A DNA stretch of 61,918 nucleotides from Methylotenera sp. (lineage in GTDB: Bacteria > Pseudomonadota > Gammaproteobacteria > Burkholderiales > Methylophilaceae): the NCBI RefSeq assembly GCF_030653755.1, contig NZ_JAURYU010000028.1:1-61918 (forward strand), read 5' to 3'. Positions 34,766 to 43,904 of this stretch are shown here, piece by piece. Position numbers and translations under genes: made by a program. Below the pieces are notes generated by a model. That model did not search any database and was not told where the DNA came from. It worked only from the letters and a program-made list of their open reading frames with translations. Positions within the stretch are counted from its first letter, which is position 1, and each line of letters opens with the position of its first letter.

Positions 34766-35745
34766 TGCTTAACCTCCGTTAAATGTAATGCAAATAAGCC
34801 ACAGCCACACAACAACGCTAGCAGATAAAATAGGCTTGCTAAATTATGTCGTGGGGCTGCCTCAAAATAGCGCACAGGTTGATTTTTCAAACGTGCAATA
34901 TCCGCCATTGCTGTCTCTACAGCATGTGGGCTTTCAGCCTCATAAGCTTTGTATGGCACCCCTAATGTGCTAAAAAATTGATGTAAGTGATACTCTGGAT
35001 AAGCGTCCTCACGCCCCTCTTCTGGTGGCGCAGATAAGCTGGCACCATTCGCCGATCTCAGAAAAATCCAGTAAAGTGAAGCACCCTGCCTAACAAACAT
35101 AGTCCGTAGCATATCTTGTGTTTTCATATCCAAATGCGCACCACCATCAGAGACTAATAAAACAACGCGGGAACCTGTCATAGGTTTTCCTTCAAAATAA
35201 TCCAGCGCTAATCCCAACCCTCGCGCAATCGCAGTAAACCCCATCCCACCAGCGTCAGTTGCCTTTAAGGCAGACTTCACAGCCTCTCTGTCCCCACCTA
35301 ACGGTGCGACTAAAATGGGTGATGTGCTAAACGTAACCATGCCAATTAAATCTTCATGGCCTTTATCTACAAATGTTTGTAATACACGTCGCGCCGCAGC
35401 CATTTTAGAGACACTACCTTCTGCTGGTTTATCTGCAAAGTCATCATTCATACTCGCGCTTCTATCAAGCACCATCATGATGTGAGCGCCACGACCGACC
35501 CTTTCAACCACTGGTTCTCCCCAGTAAATGCCAGCAAGAGCAAGTACCATAAACATGATGAGTAGCGACCCGAGCAAACGCCATACGCGCTCTACCCAAA
35601 TTGAAAGCGTATCTTTAGGTAGGCTCAGCAAAGATGGATGTGGGAATGACTCATGTCCGCGTACAAACCAAGGGAATAATCCCAAAAGAAGCAGCATCAG
35701 TAGCAAAGGATACTCAATACCTGAATGATGAAAAAAATCGCTCAT
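34750..35745 (-). CDS. mxaC: MxaC, VWA-domain membrane protein
   Basis: A 331-residue BatA-like protein with helices at about 10-25, 52-70 and near 310, and a VWA domain with canonical MIDAS D-R-S-A-S (IMMVLDRSASMNDDFAD), GMGFTAIARGLGLALD and LLVSDGGAHLD. Required with MxaA, K and L for active methanol dehydrogenase in known methylotrophs. It lies 27 bases after mxaA and overlaps mxaK. Confidence 0.87.
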   Translation of the reverse strand: MSDFFHHSGIEYPLLLMLLLLGLFPWFVRGHESFPHPSLLSLPKDTLSIWVERVWRLLGSLLIMFMVLALAGIYWGEPVVERVGRGAHIMMVLDRSASMNDDFADKPAEGSVSKMAAARRVLQTFVDKGHEDLIGMVTFSTSPILVAPLGGDREAVKSALKATDAGGMGFTAIARGLGLALDYFEGKPMTGSRVVLLVSDGGAHLDMKTQDMLRTMFVRQGASLYWIFLRSANGASLSAPPEEGREDAYPEYHLHQFFSTLGVPYKAYEAESPHAVETAMADIARLKNQPVRYFEAAPRHNLASLFYLLALLCGCGLFALHLTEVKQWRAT

Positions 35746-35772
35746 TTATACAATAATCATATATTTTAAGAT

Positions 35773-36708
35773 TTAGATAGACTCTAAACGCATCAGTTGA
35801 TGACTCAATTTTTTGAGTTGTATCAGACTTAACTTTGGCTGTTCTCCTGCAAAGAATGCAAGCTCAGAAACCAAATAAAAATGCTCAATGTCCTGCTGCA
35901 TAGGTAGTAACCATGCGCAATGTTGATAAAGTAGTGACAAACGCTCTATCGTTAATGTGAATTCTGCACTGGCATCAAAAGCGCTACGCAAAATCCCCAT
36001 TGCTTTAAAGGTATTTGCAATCTCAGCGCTGTTAGCTTTGCTCAATCTTTTAATCTCACGGTAAGCTCGTCTAAATGGCTGAGCCTTGCTCACTCGCAAA
36101 TGAAACCAATCAAAGTGCCAAATAAAATAGACTAGTGTCAATAAAAACGTAAATGAGGCTAGCCCCAGCATTGCTACATAGATTGATATATTGTGAAGCT
36201 TAGGTTTAATATCCGCACGCAGCGCCATCGTTTCTTTATTCATCTGCGAAGGTAATACAGATGAAACCAACACTTGCGCTGGTTGAATATCAATCGCGAT
36301 AGCTCGTTTCTTTTGTTTAAACTGTAAATGCAATGGTCTTAAAGCGTAGTATCTTGCCTCCTGCATCACTCTAAATACCTGCCATTCCAAAGTAATGTGG
36401 TGACGAGTATCGTTAGCAAAATCGGTTTGTTTCCAATCTGCATGCCGTAACTCTATATTGGCAGCCCCCTTACCTATGGCTGGTATTGAGGTTTCATCTA
36501 AGCGATACCCTTTTGGTGTAATCACTTCAACGGTCTGATGCGCAATATCACCAACACGGTAGCCAAGTTCCTCAACGTTGGACTTCACTAAAACCGCACG
36601 ATCTTGATGTTCGATATTTTTAATTTGATCTTGCTCATCTGAGGCATTAGCGAATGAAGTGATTAAAATAAAAAGTGAGCCATATAAAGGCATACAAGCG
36701 TTCGACAT
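35773..36708 (-). CDS. mxaA: MxaA, methanol dehydrogenase maturation protein
   Basis: A 311-residue protein with signal peptide (to about 22), a periplasmic region containing ELGYRVGDIAHQTVEVITPK, a membrane helix (about 177-196) and a cytoplasmic helical tail. MxaA is implicated in calcium insertion into MxaFI. It starts 2 bases after the mxaS stop, and the gene order fixes the assignment. Confidence 0.83.
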   Translation of the reverse strand: MSNACMPLYGSLFILITSFANASDEQDQIKNIEHQDRAVLVKSNVEELGYRVGDIAHQTVEVITPKGYRLDETSIPAIGKGAANIELRHADWKQTDFANDTRHHITLEWQVFRVMQEARYYALRPLHLQFKQKKRAIAIDIQPAQVLVSSVLPSQMNKETMALRADIKPKLHNISIYVAMLGLASFTFLLTLVYFIWHFDWFHLRVSKAQPFRRAYREIKRLSKANSAEIANTFKAMGILRSAFDASAEFTLTIERLSLLYQHCAWLLPMQQDIEHFYLVSELAFFAGEQPKLSLIQLKKLSHQLMRLESI

Positions 36709-36710
36709 TG

Positions 36711-37640
36711 TTAACTAGCCTCCAACATATGACGTGTCAAAGCTTCTACATCAAAGTGATCTTCAATAAAAAATGGCATGCGTGTCCCTGCCAATAAACA
36801 GCTAGAAATAATCTCTGCACGTCGGATTGCATAAGATTCCTTAATTCGCTTCACCAAGCTTGGCCTAAGAAATAACGATTGATCATTGCCTGTCTCTAAG
36901 TCACGCACGCGTGCCCACCCCCAGTTTGGAATATCACGATACTCTGCACTATCCCATAGCACGACTGGCACAACATCATGTGGTGATAGTGAGGCTAATG
37001 TCTCTTTTAGTAAGCGCTCATCTAAATGAAAGTCTGAAATTAAAAAAACTAGAGACCGTTTTCTTCTTAACTGCGTAATTGCGCGAGGCAGAGCACTGGC
37101 TCCAACCTGCGCTAAACTACTGATGTTGATTAGTTTTTCATACACCTCGTCTGCAATGCCACGTCGATACGAAGGTGCTTCAAACAAATCACTTTTCATC
37201 TCATCATCACAAGCAACCATGCCAAATGCATCTCCATTGCGTTGTGCAGACCATGCAATGGATGCTGTGATATCAGCCATCAACTGAGTTTTATTGGAAT
37301 TGCCTGAAAACCGTATGGACGCAGACAAATCAAGTATGGCATACACAGCAATCGCACCACGCTCATAATAAGCACGCACCATCAGTTGCTGAGGAAATGT
37401 GCGTAAACTTGCACGTAAATCAATGCGCCTTGGATTAGTATTTTCTAAAAATGGTACATACCCACGAAAATCAGCACTTCCACCAGACGTGCGTGTAGCA
37501 TGGCTACCTGGCTGTACGCTTCTAGAGCGCCACACTAGCCGATAGTAAAATTCACTGGATAAAAAATGACTCAATTGAATGATGAAACCGATTGATGAAT
37601 AAAAAATACTTAAGGTGCAGATACTTGATCTAACACGCAA
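36711..37640 (-). CDS. mxaS: MxaS, DUF58 protein
   Basis: A DUF58-family cytoplasmic protein with NTNPRRIDLRASLRTFPQQL, the VWA-like AILDLSASIRFSG and LVFLISDFHLDERLLKETL. The longest frame gives 309 residues and overlaps mxaR by 31 bases, but the paralogue aligns only from about residue 20, so a later TTG start near residue 23 is possible. It should partner the MxaR ATPase. Confidence 0.83.
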   Translation of the reverse strand: MRVRSSICTLSIFYSSIGFIIQLSHFLSSEFYYRLVWRSRSVQPGSHATRTSGGSADFRGYVPFLENTNPRRIDLRASLRTFPQQLMVRAYYERGAIAVYAILDLSASIRFSGNSNKTQLMADITASIAWSAQRNGDAFGMVACDDEMKSDLFEAPSYRRGIADEVYEKLINISSLAQVGASALPRAITQLRRKRSLVFLISDFHLDERLLKETLASLSPHDVVPVVLWDSAEYRDIPNWGWARVRDLETGNDQSLFLRPSLVKRIKESYAIRRAEIISSCLLAGTRMPFFIEDHFDVEALTRHMLEAS

Positions 37641-38635
37641 TTAAGTAAGCGTGGCGCGATACTTTCACGGCGTAACTCATAAGCTGGCGTGAAAAATATG
37701 CGATGCGCTACCGTTTCATAAAACACCGCTCTAATATCATCAGGCGTTAGGTAGTCTCGACCCTCTAGCCATGCTCTGCACCTCGCAGCACGCATCAGCA
37801 TCGCCATTCCTCTGGGGCTAGCACCTCCAGCTACTAATCTAGAAACATCAACATCTTCTAAAACAATGCCTACTTCACTTGGCGCGCGTAATGCACGCCA
37901 CAAGTTAACGGCATAATCCTGCAAAGCTAACTCCGCACGAACGCTAGACTGAATTGCATCAGACACCTCATTAAGTGCAGCATATGGCACTAACCCAGCA
38001 GGTAAGCTATCAATCAAAACATCTACATTGTGAAAACGTGCGTTAAACATCAACTCACGCTGTAAGTCTCTATCATTCGGCGCTTCAACTGAGATTTCCA
38101 TAAAGAAGCGATCTCTTGCAGCGGCAGGCAGCTCAAATGTTTCTTCTCGCTCTAAGCGATTTCTATCGGCAAATACAGTGAGATGAGGAAATGAGTATTC
38201 ACGATTAAATGCCTGCGTGCTACGCTCAGCCATTAAGCGCAATAACAAGCTATGCGCTTGTGGCCTAGCACGGTTAATTTCGTTAAAGAAAAATACAGCT
38301 AAATTCTCTTCATGCTGCAATAAAGGACCTGGCGCAACTGCTGGCTGCCCCTTTTCATCAAGATACGCATGATATAAAAAGTCACTAGGCATTAAATCAA
38401 TAGCGCCTTCAATCCGCTCATACTCGCCACCAAGCAAATGCGCCGCCGCGCGTAATAAAGTTGTTTTACCGACACCAACATCCCCCTCTAGCAATACATG
38501 ACCACGGGAAAATATACTAATCGTCAACGCTCTAACTTGTTTATCTAATCCGAGCACAACGCTATTAAGTGACTGTTCAAATTGAATCGCGCGCTCACGC
38601 CACTCTGGTAAATTAATATGATTGTTAAGCATCAT
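37610..38635 (-). CDS. mxaR: MxaR, MoxR-type AAA+ ATPase
   Basis: A 341-residue MoxR ATPase with Walker A GDVGVGKTT, VFFFNEINRARPQAH and LPAAARDRFFMEIS. In methylotrophs mxaR lies in the methanol dehydrogenase operon and has been linked to control of enzyme activity and maturation. It is separated from mxaI by a terminator, so mxaRSACKLD depends on read-through or its own promoter. Confidence 0.9.
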   Translation of the reverse strand: MMLNNHINLPEWRERAIQFEQSLNSVVLGLDKQVRALTISIFSRGHVLLEGDVGVGKTTLLRAAAHLLGGEYERIEGAIDLMPSDFLYHAYLDEKGQPAVAPGPLLQHEENLAVFFFNEINRARPQAHSLLLRLMAERSTQAFNREYSFPHLTVFADRNRLEREETFELPAAARDRFFMEISVEAPNDRDLQRELMFNARFHNVDVLIDSLPAGLVPYAALNEVSDAIQSSVRAELALQDYAVNLWRALRAPSEVGIVLEDVDVSRLVAGGASPRGMAMLMRAARCRAWLEGRDYLTPDDIRAVFYETVAHRIFFTPAYELRRESIAPRLLNCVLDQVSAP

Positions 38636-38744
38636 GTTGATTGAATATCGCTCTAAAGTTAAATAATGCTATGAATAAATGCAAAGGTGATTTCGGTAGC
38701 TTCTATCATTGGTATGTTTGCTCAGGCTCTACTGAAATAACCCT

Positions 38745-38774
38745 CAAAAAAGCCGATGCCATAAGACATCGGCC
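38745..38774 (-). terminator. Intrinsic terminator after mxaI
   Basis: On the minus strand GCCGATG and CATCGGC form a 7-bp stem with an 8-base loop, followed by six T. It splits mxaFJGI from mxaRSACKLD and would favour high structural-subunit expression. Confidence 0.85.
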
Positions 38775-38789
38775 CGCAATCAATATTGA

Positions 38790-39065
38790 TTAATCTACAT
38801 CGTAATCAAATTTACCAGTGGCTTTTGCATTAGCAATCCGTTTGGCATTGCGTGCATCCATTGCCTGAATAGATGCTTGTTGTTTACCTACTTCTTTAGG
38901 GTCATGTTTTGGGTCGTATTTAGAACCAGCGATTTTTTCAGGGTAGCCAGGTTTAGCTTCCCAGCAATTGCCTGGTTCTTTACAGTTATGGCCGTCATAT
39001 GCAAAAGCTGCGCCTGATGCAACCATTGCACTTGCGATTGCTACTAAAGTCAAAATTCGTTTCAT
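38790..39065 (-). CDS. mxaI: Methanol dehydrogenase small (beta) subunit MxaI
   Basis: A 91-residue precursor: signal peptide ending AFA at residue 22, mature part beginning YDGHNCKEPGNCWEAKPGYP, rich in Lys, with the two Cys of MxaI and a long C-terminal helix. It forms the alpha2-beta2 enzyme with MxaF. The start has AAGGAG 6 bases upstream. Its presence confirms the calcium-type system. Confidence 0.94.
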   Translation of the reverse strand: MKRILTLVAIASAMVASGAAFAYDGHNCKEPGNCWEAKPGYPEKIAGSKYDPKHDPKEVGKQQASIQAMDARNAKRIANAKATGKFDYDVD

Positions 39066-39212
39066 TCAAATCTCCTTGTCATATGGTCGCTGGTGAAATT
39101 GCACTATTAACAAAACGCCACCAGTGAGCGTCTTGCTATGTTCATTTAATCTAACTATCAAGATTACTTTCCTGTACAAAATTACTTTTACACTTTAATT
39201 TTTCCATCTAAA

Positions 39213-39788
39213 TTATTTTTTCCACTTGGCTTTCTTTGGGTCACCGACATACACACTACGAATCCAACTCATGATTTGAAGAATCTCATCTTGTGAAATC
39301 AATCCTTTTTGTGGTCCCATCATGCCTTGCCCGCCGCCATAAATCGTCTCAAAAAAACCTTTGTCATAAGCATTGCCTGGGTATGTCCAATAATCGTCGG
39401 CAAGTGCAGGCCCAAGCTTTCCTTCAGCCAAATGTCCATGACACCCTGAACATGCTGTTGAAAACAATGTGTAACCATTTTTAATCACGTTTTCATTCAG
39501 GTTATATGGGTTTTTTCCAGTTCTTTTAAACTCCTGAACGGCTGGAGAGTCAGCGCCCTTTCCATCATTAAAGTCTAGTGGTTCTCCAGAAATAGTCCCT
39601 CTAAAGTCTAAAACAGGACCTAAGGACTCTGGATTTGGGTGAACTAGCGCTTCTTTTGCTACAGTGCCCTTCTGCTCATCTGACGCAGCAGATTGTGGAG
39701 AGGCATGACATGCTGATAAGAAACTTGCCATCACTGCGGCTGTACAGAATGCTGAAATTTGGCTACGTTTAAAAGATAAAACTAACAT
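39213..39788 (-). CDS. mxaG: Cytochrome c(L) MxaG
   Basis: A 191-residue cytochrome with one haem motif, CSGCH at 113-117, and downstream GGGQGMMGPQKGLISQDEIL and IRSVYVGDPKKAKW typical of cytochrome cL. It is the electron acceptor of MxaFI. The leader contains L-S-A-C (24-27), a lipobox-like site, so it may be lipid-anchored rather than soluble. It lies between mxaJ and mxaI as usual. Confidence 0.92.
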   Translation of the reverse strand: MLVLSFKRSQISAFCTAAVMASFLSACHASPQSAASDEQKGTVAKEALVHPNPESLGPVLDFRGTISGEPLDFNDGKGADSPAVQEFKRTGKNPYNLNENVIKNGYTLFSTACSGCHGHLAEGKLGPALADDYWTYPGNAYDKGFFETIYGGGQGMMGPQKGLISQDEILQIMSWIRSVYVGDPKKAKWKK

Positions 39789-39838
39789 CTTGACCTCTAC
39801 ATATTTTCTAAATGGTATTAATTAACTGCGAAACTTTG

Positions 39839-40672
39839 TTAAATAGGCAACAGCGGGATGCCTTCGCGCTTAAGTACTGACTCAATCTCACTGCGTTTTT
39901 CGTCTATGGCTTTATTAAGTGCCTGTTGTAATTGCACATCATCCTTACGCACCCCCATCACAATCTCATAGTGCATTTGTACAGATTCACCATTAGATTT
40001 TTTTGCATCATCTTTCACCAACTGTACTTTCAAAGGTTCTTTTGATTGCTTCACATAGCGTGCCGCCTCTGGCGCCCACAGCATGGCTGCATGGATATAT
40101 TTGTTAGACACATCGTTCACAACCTCTTGTGGGTCAACCCTCACATATTTATTACGTGTAGACTGGTATTTTTGCTTCTCTGCAAAATAATCAAACATGT
40201 CATCAAATCGATTAATTTGTAGCAACATCACCTTGCCTGGACTATCTGGCATGACACCAATGCGGAAATTTCTCTCTTTCAATAAATCATCGTTCCACGA
40301 AGAAATATCAATTTCACGATCTTCTCTAGTAATAAACACGTAACCAGTTTTGTAATAAGGTTTAGTCTTAAGCACGCGTGGATCTGTACTATCTACGCCA
40401 AGTACCACATCGCATTTCTTCTTATCTAAGAAAAAACCAACGGCATAGCGCGGATCATCCCAGTACACATAATTCAATTTTTTATTCAATGACTTTGCGA
40501 TTATTTCTGCAATATCATTCTCAAAACCCTCTTTCTTATCATTAGAAAAAGGCATTTCATTTTTTCCTGCACATACGTTCAAATCATCGGCATACACCTG
40601 CACTGCCCACAAACTTAAAACACCAAGTACTAAAGACTTAAAACCAGAACGCAAAAACTTTTTATTTTTCAT
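39839..40672 (-). CDS. mxaJ: MxaJ, periplasmic binding-type protein
   Basis: A 277-residue exported solute-binding-fold protein: signal peptide to about 28, NVCAGKNEMPFSNDKKEGFE, KKCDVVLGVDSTDPR and a C-terminal KREGIPLLPI. MxaJ is required for functional methanol dehydrogenase and probably acts in assembly or activation. Unlike the xoxJ product it has no ankyrin extension. It follows mxaF across a stem-loop. Confidence 0.9.
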   Translation of the reverse strand: MKNKKFLRSGFKSLVLGVLSLWAVQVYADDLNVCAGKNEMPFSNDKKEGFENDIAEIIAKSLNKKLNYVYWDDPRYAVGFFLDKKKCDVVLGVDSTDPRVLKTKPYYKTGYVFITREDREIDISSWNDDLLKERNFRIGVMPDSPGKVMLLQINRFDDMFDYFAEKQKYQSTRNKYVRVDPQEVVNDVSNKYIHAAMLWAPEAARYVKQSKEPLKVQLVKDDAKKSNGESVQMHYEIVMGVRKDDVQLQQALNKAIDEKRSEIESVLKREGIPLLPI

Positions 40673-40781
40673 GCTAAAAAATACTCCTCATGCTAAAAAA
40701 TTCAGGACACATCCAAATAAACATCATGAAACATAAACTGATAGGTGATACATGAAACTCATTTGGATAAGCCTTGGGTGA

Positions 40782-40814
40782 GTGCAGGATAGGTATCAAC
40801 CACCCATCCTGCAC
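40782..40814 (-). other. Stem-loop between mxaF and mxaJ
   Basis: A perfect 9-bp stem GTGCAGGAT/ATCCTGCAC, with an inner GGT/ACC pair in the loop. There is no T-tract. It probably stabilises the mxaF message end, allowing more mxaF than mxaJGI product. Confidence 0.6.
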
Positions 40815-40859
40815 TACCTTACTGATTCAGCTAATGACTAATTCAACTAACGTTTTGGT

Positions 40860-42659
40860 TTAAAGGCTAAACACCATCAAACCGCCACCCATGTTGGTGT
40901 GATTTTGTAGCTCTTTGAAAGCACCTACAGCACCAAGGCCAGCACTTGGATCAGTCAAGTCAAACACTAGACCAACACCAGGCCAACCACCTACGCCATA
41001 CATACTTGCAACGTATTGTTTTCCTTTAAATGCGTAAGTCATAGGAGATCCGATACCACCTGAAGGCATTTTGAATTTCCACAACTCTTTACCGTTGTTT
41101 TTATCCAATGCTTTGATATGGCCGTCTAAAGTGTTGTACCAAACTAAGCCACCTTTGGTGTACAAAGTACCACCCCAAGCCGCAAATTTTTCCCACTTAG
41201 ACCATTTCACCTTGCCTGTCACAGTATCAAAGGCACGAACAGTACCCATCTCTGTTTTAGTCGGTCCACTAGGTCCAGGATACATTGCTAGCGTTGCACC
41301 AACAAAGAACTGGCCTGCACGGTATGGCAGCATGAACGGCTCCCAATCCATACAAATATGATTCAAACCAGCGTACAAGGTACGTGATTCTGGGTCATAT
41401 GAATCGACACCTTGGTTGTGGAAACCCATCGCTGATGGACAGATATTGGTACCTTTATGATCCATACGTGTTGAAAACTCTGGGTCACGCACTGGCAAAC
41501 CAGTTTTTAGATCAACTTTCTTAAACACGTTAACCGCTGGATCAACCTTGTCAGCTAAAATTAATTTACCTGTATCACGATTGAGTGTGTACATAATGCC
41601 GTTACGGTCAATGTGCGTAAGAAGCGGTGTCATTTTTCCTTGAACAGGTTGATCAGTCAGCACCATTTGGTTTACACCTGCAAAGTCCCACTCATCATGA
41701 GGTGTTTTTTGGTAGCCCCATTTTGCTTCGCCTGTATCGACATCACGAGCCCAAATAGTCATCGTCCACTTATTATCACCAGGGCGCATGGTTTCGTTCC
41801 AAGGTGCAGGGTTACCTGATCCATAGTAGAACAAATTCAATTTAGGGTCATATGCATACCAACCCCAGTTAGTACCGCCACCAATTTTCCAAGCGTCACC
41901 TTCCCATGTTTTAGTACCTAAACCAAATTGACCATAGTGAGGGTTATGTTCGTTAAAGTTTTTAGCTAAGCGAATTTCATTATCAGGACCTGTAGCAAAT
42001 GCACGCCATTTCAATGCACCAGTTTTCAAATCAACCGCATTCACAGCACCACGCACACCCAATTCAGCACCTGAACAACCAATCAACACGGTATCTTTAA
42101 CCACATATGGCGCTTGCGTAAACGTCATACCAACTTTAGGGTCGCAAAGTTCAACTTTCCAGTTCACCTTACCAGTTTTAGCATCTAAAGCTAACAAGTG
42201 ACCATCTGCTTGTTTTTTAACAATTTGACCAGCACCATAAGCCACGCCGCGGTCAACAATATCGCAACACATGACCGCTTTAGTAGAGGCATCTTGTTTT
42301 GGCTTATGAGACCAAACAATTTTGCCCGGGTCATTTAAATTAACAGCGAACGTATTGTTTGGGAATGCAGAATGGATATACATCATGTCACCAATCACAA
42401 GTGGCGCACCTTCATGACCATGCAACACGCCGGTTGAGAACGACCATGCAGCCTTTACATTCTTGACGTTATTTTTATTAATTTGATCTAGCGTACTATT
42501 ATGCTGGCTGTTGTATCCACCAGTTTGCGTTGCCCATTGGTTTGGGTCATTCACACGTTTGGTTAAATCCTCATCTGCAAAAGCAGTTTGCACTGCTGCA
42601 AGAACAAGTAAACCGCCGATTGCTGCACTAACGCTGACGTTAGCAACTTTGCGTTTCAT
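40860..42659 (-). CDS. mxaF: Calcium-dependent methanol dehydrogenase large subunit MxaF
   Basis: A 599-residue periplasmic PQQ dehydrogenase with signal peptide (to about 28), adjacent Cys131-Cys132, and active-site segment [10 protein letters not shown]: catalytic Asp325 followed by Ala327, the calcium-type signature. Long conserved stretches such as [20 protein letters not shown] and [20 protein letters not shown] match MxaF. It oxidises methanol to formaldehyde, passing electrons to MxaG. First gene of the operon mxaFJGIRSACKLD. The divergent neighbour is a histidine kinase, with palindromes in the shared promoter region. Confidence 0.96.
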   Translation of the reverse strand: MKRKVANVSVSAAIGGLLVLAAVQTAFADEDLTKRVNDPNQWATQTGGYNSQHNSTLDQINKNNVKNVKAAWSFSTGVLHGHEGAPLVIGDMMYIHSAFPNNTFAVNLNDPGKIVWSHKPKQDASTKAVMCCDIVDRGVAYGAGQIVKKQADGHLLALDAKTGKVNWKVELCDPKVGMTFTQAPYVVKDTVLIGCSGAELGVRGAVNAVDLKTGALKWRAFATGPDNEIRLAKNFNEHNPHYGQFGLGTKTWEGDAWKIGGGTNWGWYAYDPKLNLFYYGSGNPAPWNETMRPGDNKWTMTIWARDVDTGEAKWGYQKTPHDEWDFAGVNQMVLTDQPVQGKMTPLLTHIDRNGIMYTLNRDTGKLILADKVDPAVNVFKKVDLKTGLPVRDPEFSTRMDHKGTNICPSAMGFHNQGVDSYDPESRTLYAGLNHICMDWEPFMLPYRAGQFFVGATLAMYPGPSGPTKTEMGTVRAFDTVTGKVKWSKWEKFAAWGGTLYTKGGLVWYNTLDGHIKALDKNNGKELWKFKMPSGGIGSPMTYAFKGKQYVASMYGVGGWPGVGLVFDLTDPSAGLGAVGAFKELQNHTNMGGGLMVFSL

Positions 42660-42770
42660 ATTGATCGTCTCCCTATAAATTGGTTAAACCGCATAAATCC
42701 GAAGCCATCATGATTATCAATTTGGCGAGGTGCATTATGTGCCTTGGCTATCTTCCAAATAAGATGAAAC

Positions 42771-42857
42771 ATTCCCGATGAAAAATGAAATTACTCATTA
42801 CAGTTACATCTTGTAACTAGTTATTTACTTCATTACATATCATCGGGAATTATTCCC
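42771..42857. promoter_or_regulatory. mxaF / kinase divergent control region
   Basis: ATTCCCGAT (42771-42779) and ATCGGGAAT (42842-42850) are 9-bp inverted repeats. Between them is the perfect palindrome GTTACA-TCT-TGTAAC (42803-42817), and at the right GGGAATTATTCCC (42845-42857). The same two motif types occur upstream of xoxF. The gap 42660-42896 separates mxaF from the divergent kinase. Confidence 0.55.
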
Positions 42858-42896
42858 CTATTCAAGATTCTCTATTTACAGAACAATAACTCCCTT

Positions 42897-43841
42897 ATGA
42901 AAATCAATGAATTTTGGAAAATGCGTAAAGACTCTCAACGTGATGCAGTAGCTACCGCAGTCGTGATTGCACTGATATATGTACTCATACTGTGGGTTAA
43001 CTTGGCAGAAACACTTACCAATTGGTTTGCACAATACGAAGATCTGCAACTAGATGAAATCCCATTCTTACTTTTGCTAATTGCGCTAGGGATGGCATGG
43101 TTCTCAAGACGAAGAATGGTAGAACTCAATAAGGAAATTCACTTACGCGCATTAGCAGAAGAAAAAATAATGCAATTACTAGTACAAAACAAAGCACTCA
43201 CTAGACATGTATTAAGAATACAAGAAGTTGAACGCCTACATCTTGCTAGAGATTTACATGATGATATTGGCCAATACCTATTAGCGATTCGTTTAGATGC
43301 ATCTGCATTAAATTTAAGTAAAAAAGATCAAAATCTGCATGCATCCACGTCCCTTTATGCAAAAAGAATTTTAGCCAATGCCGACCATATCCAAGCAATG
43401 ACAAGAGCATTGATGCGTCGCTTAAGGCCCGCCCCAACCAGTAGCCAAGACTGCACTGAAGCTATCAGCATACTGATTAAAGAGTGGCACGAACAACAAC
43501 CTAACATTCACTTAGATATTAATGTTGAAGCGTGTTCATCGTTATTTACAGAACAAATTAACATCACTATTTATAGATTCATCCAAGAAGCACTCACCAA
43601 TATTTCAAAACATGCTGACGCACTAAATGTAAGCATCTCGCTCAAATCAATCTCAAATGAACGTGGTCAGTTGCTATGTATAGAAATCATCGACGATGGC
43701 GTTGGGTTCAAAGCTGAAGAAACTTCACATGGAATGGGAATCATCGGGATGCGCGAACGTATAGATGCACTGAATGGTACCTTTATTGCAAAAAACAATA
43801 TCAGCAAAGGTGTAACCATCAGCGCGCAAATCCCTATTTAG
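42897..43841 (+). CDS. Sensor histidine kinase (NarX-like), divergent from mxaF
   Basis: A 314-residue kinase with two membrane helices (about 18-36 and 55-70) and almost no periplasmic part, a coiled linker, HisKA_3 with His121 in HLARDLHDDIGQY, and HATPase motifs (DDGVGFKAE, GMGIIGMRERID). The lack of a sensor domain suggests it senses via the membrane or a partner protein. With the next gene it forms a two-component pair; divergent position argues for control of mxa. The ATG lacks a good SD. Confidence 0.86.
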   Translation: MKINEFWKMRKDSQRDAVATAVVIALIYVLILWVNLAETLTNWFAQYEDLQLDEIPFLLLLIALGMAWFSRRRMVELNKEIHLRALAEEKIMQLLVQNKALTRHVLRIQEVERLHLARDLHDDIGQYLLAIRLDASALNLSKKDQNLHASTSLYAKRILANADHIQAMTRALMRRLRPAPTSSQDCTEAISILIKEWHEQQPNIHLDINVEACSSLFTEQINITIYRFIQEALTNISKHADALNVSISLKSISNERGQLLCIEIIDDGVGFKAEETSHGMGIIGMRERIDALNGTFIAKNNISKGVTISAQIPI

Positions 43842-43904
43842 AATTTTTAAAAATGAATACAGCGATTAAAAATCAATGTCACAGGAATTACTTGGGGTAA
43901 ATGA

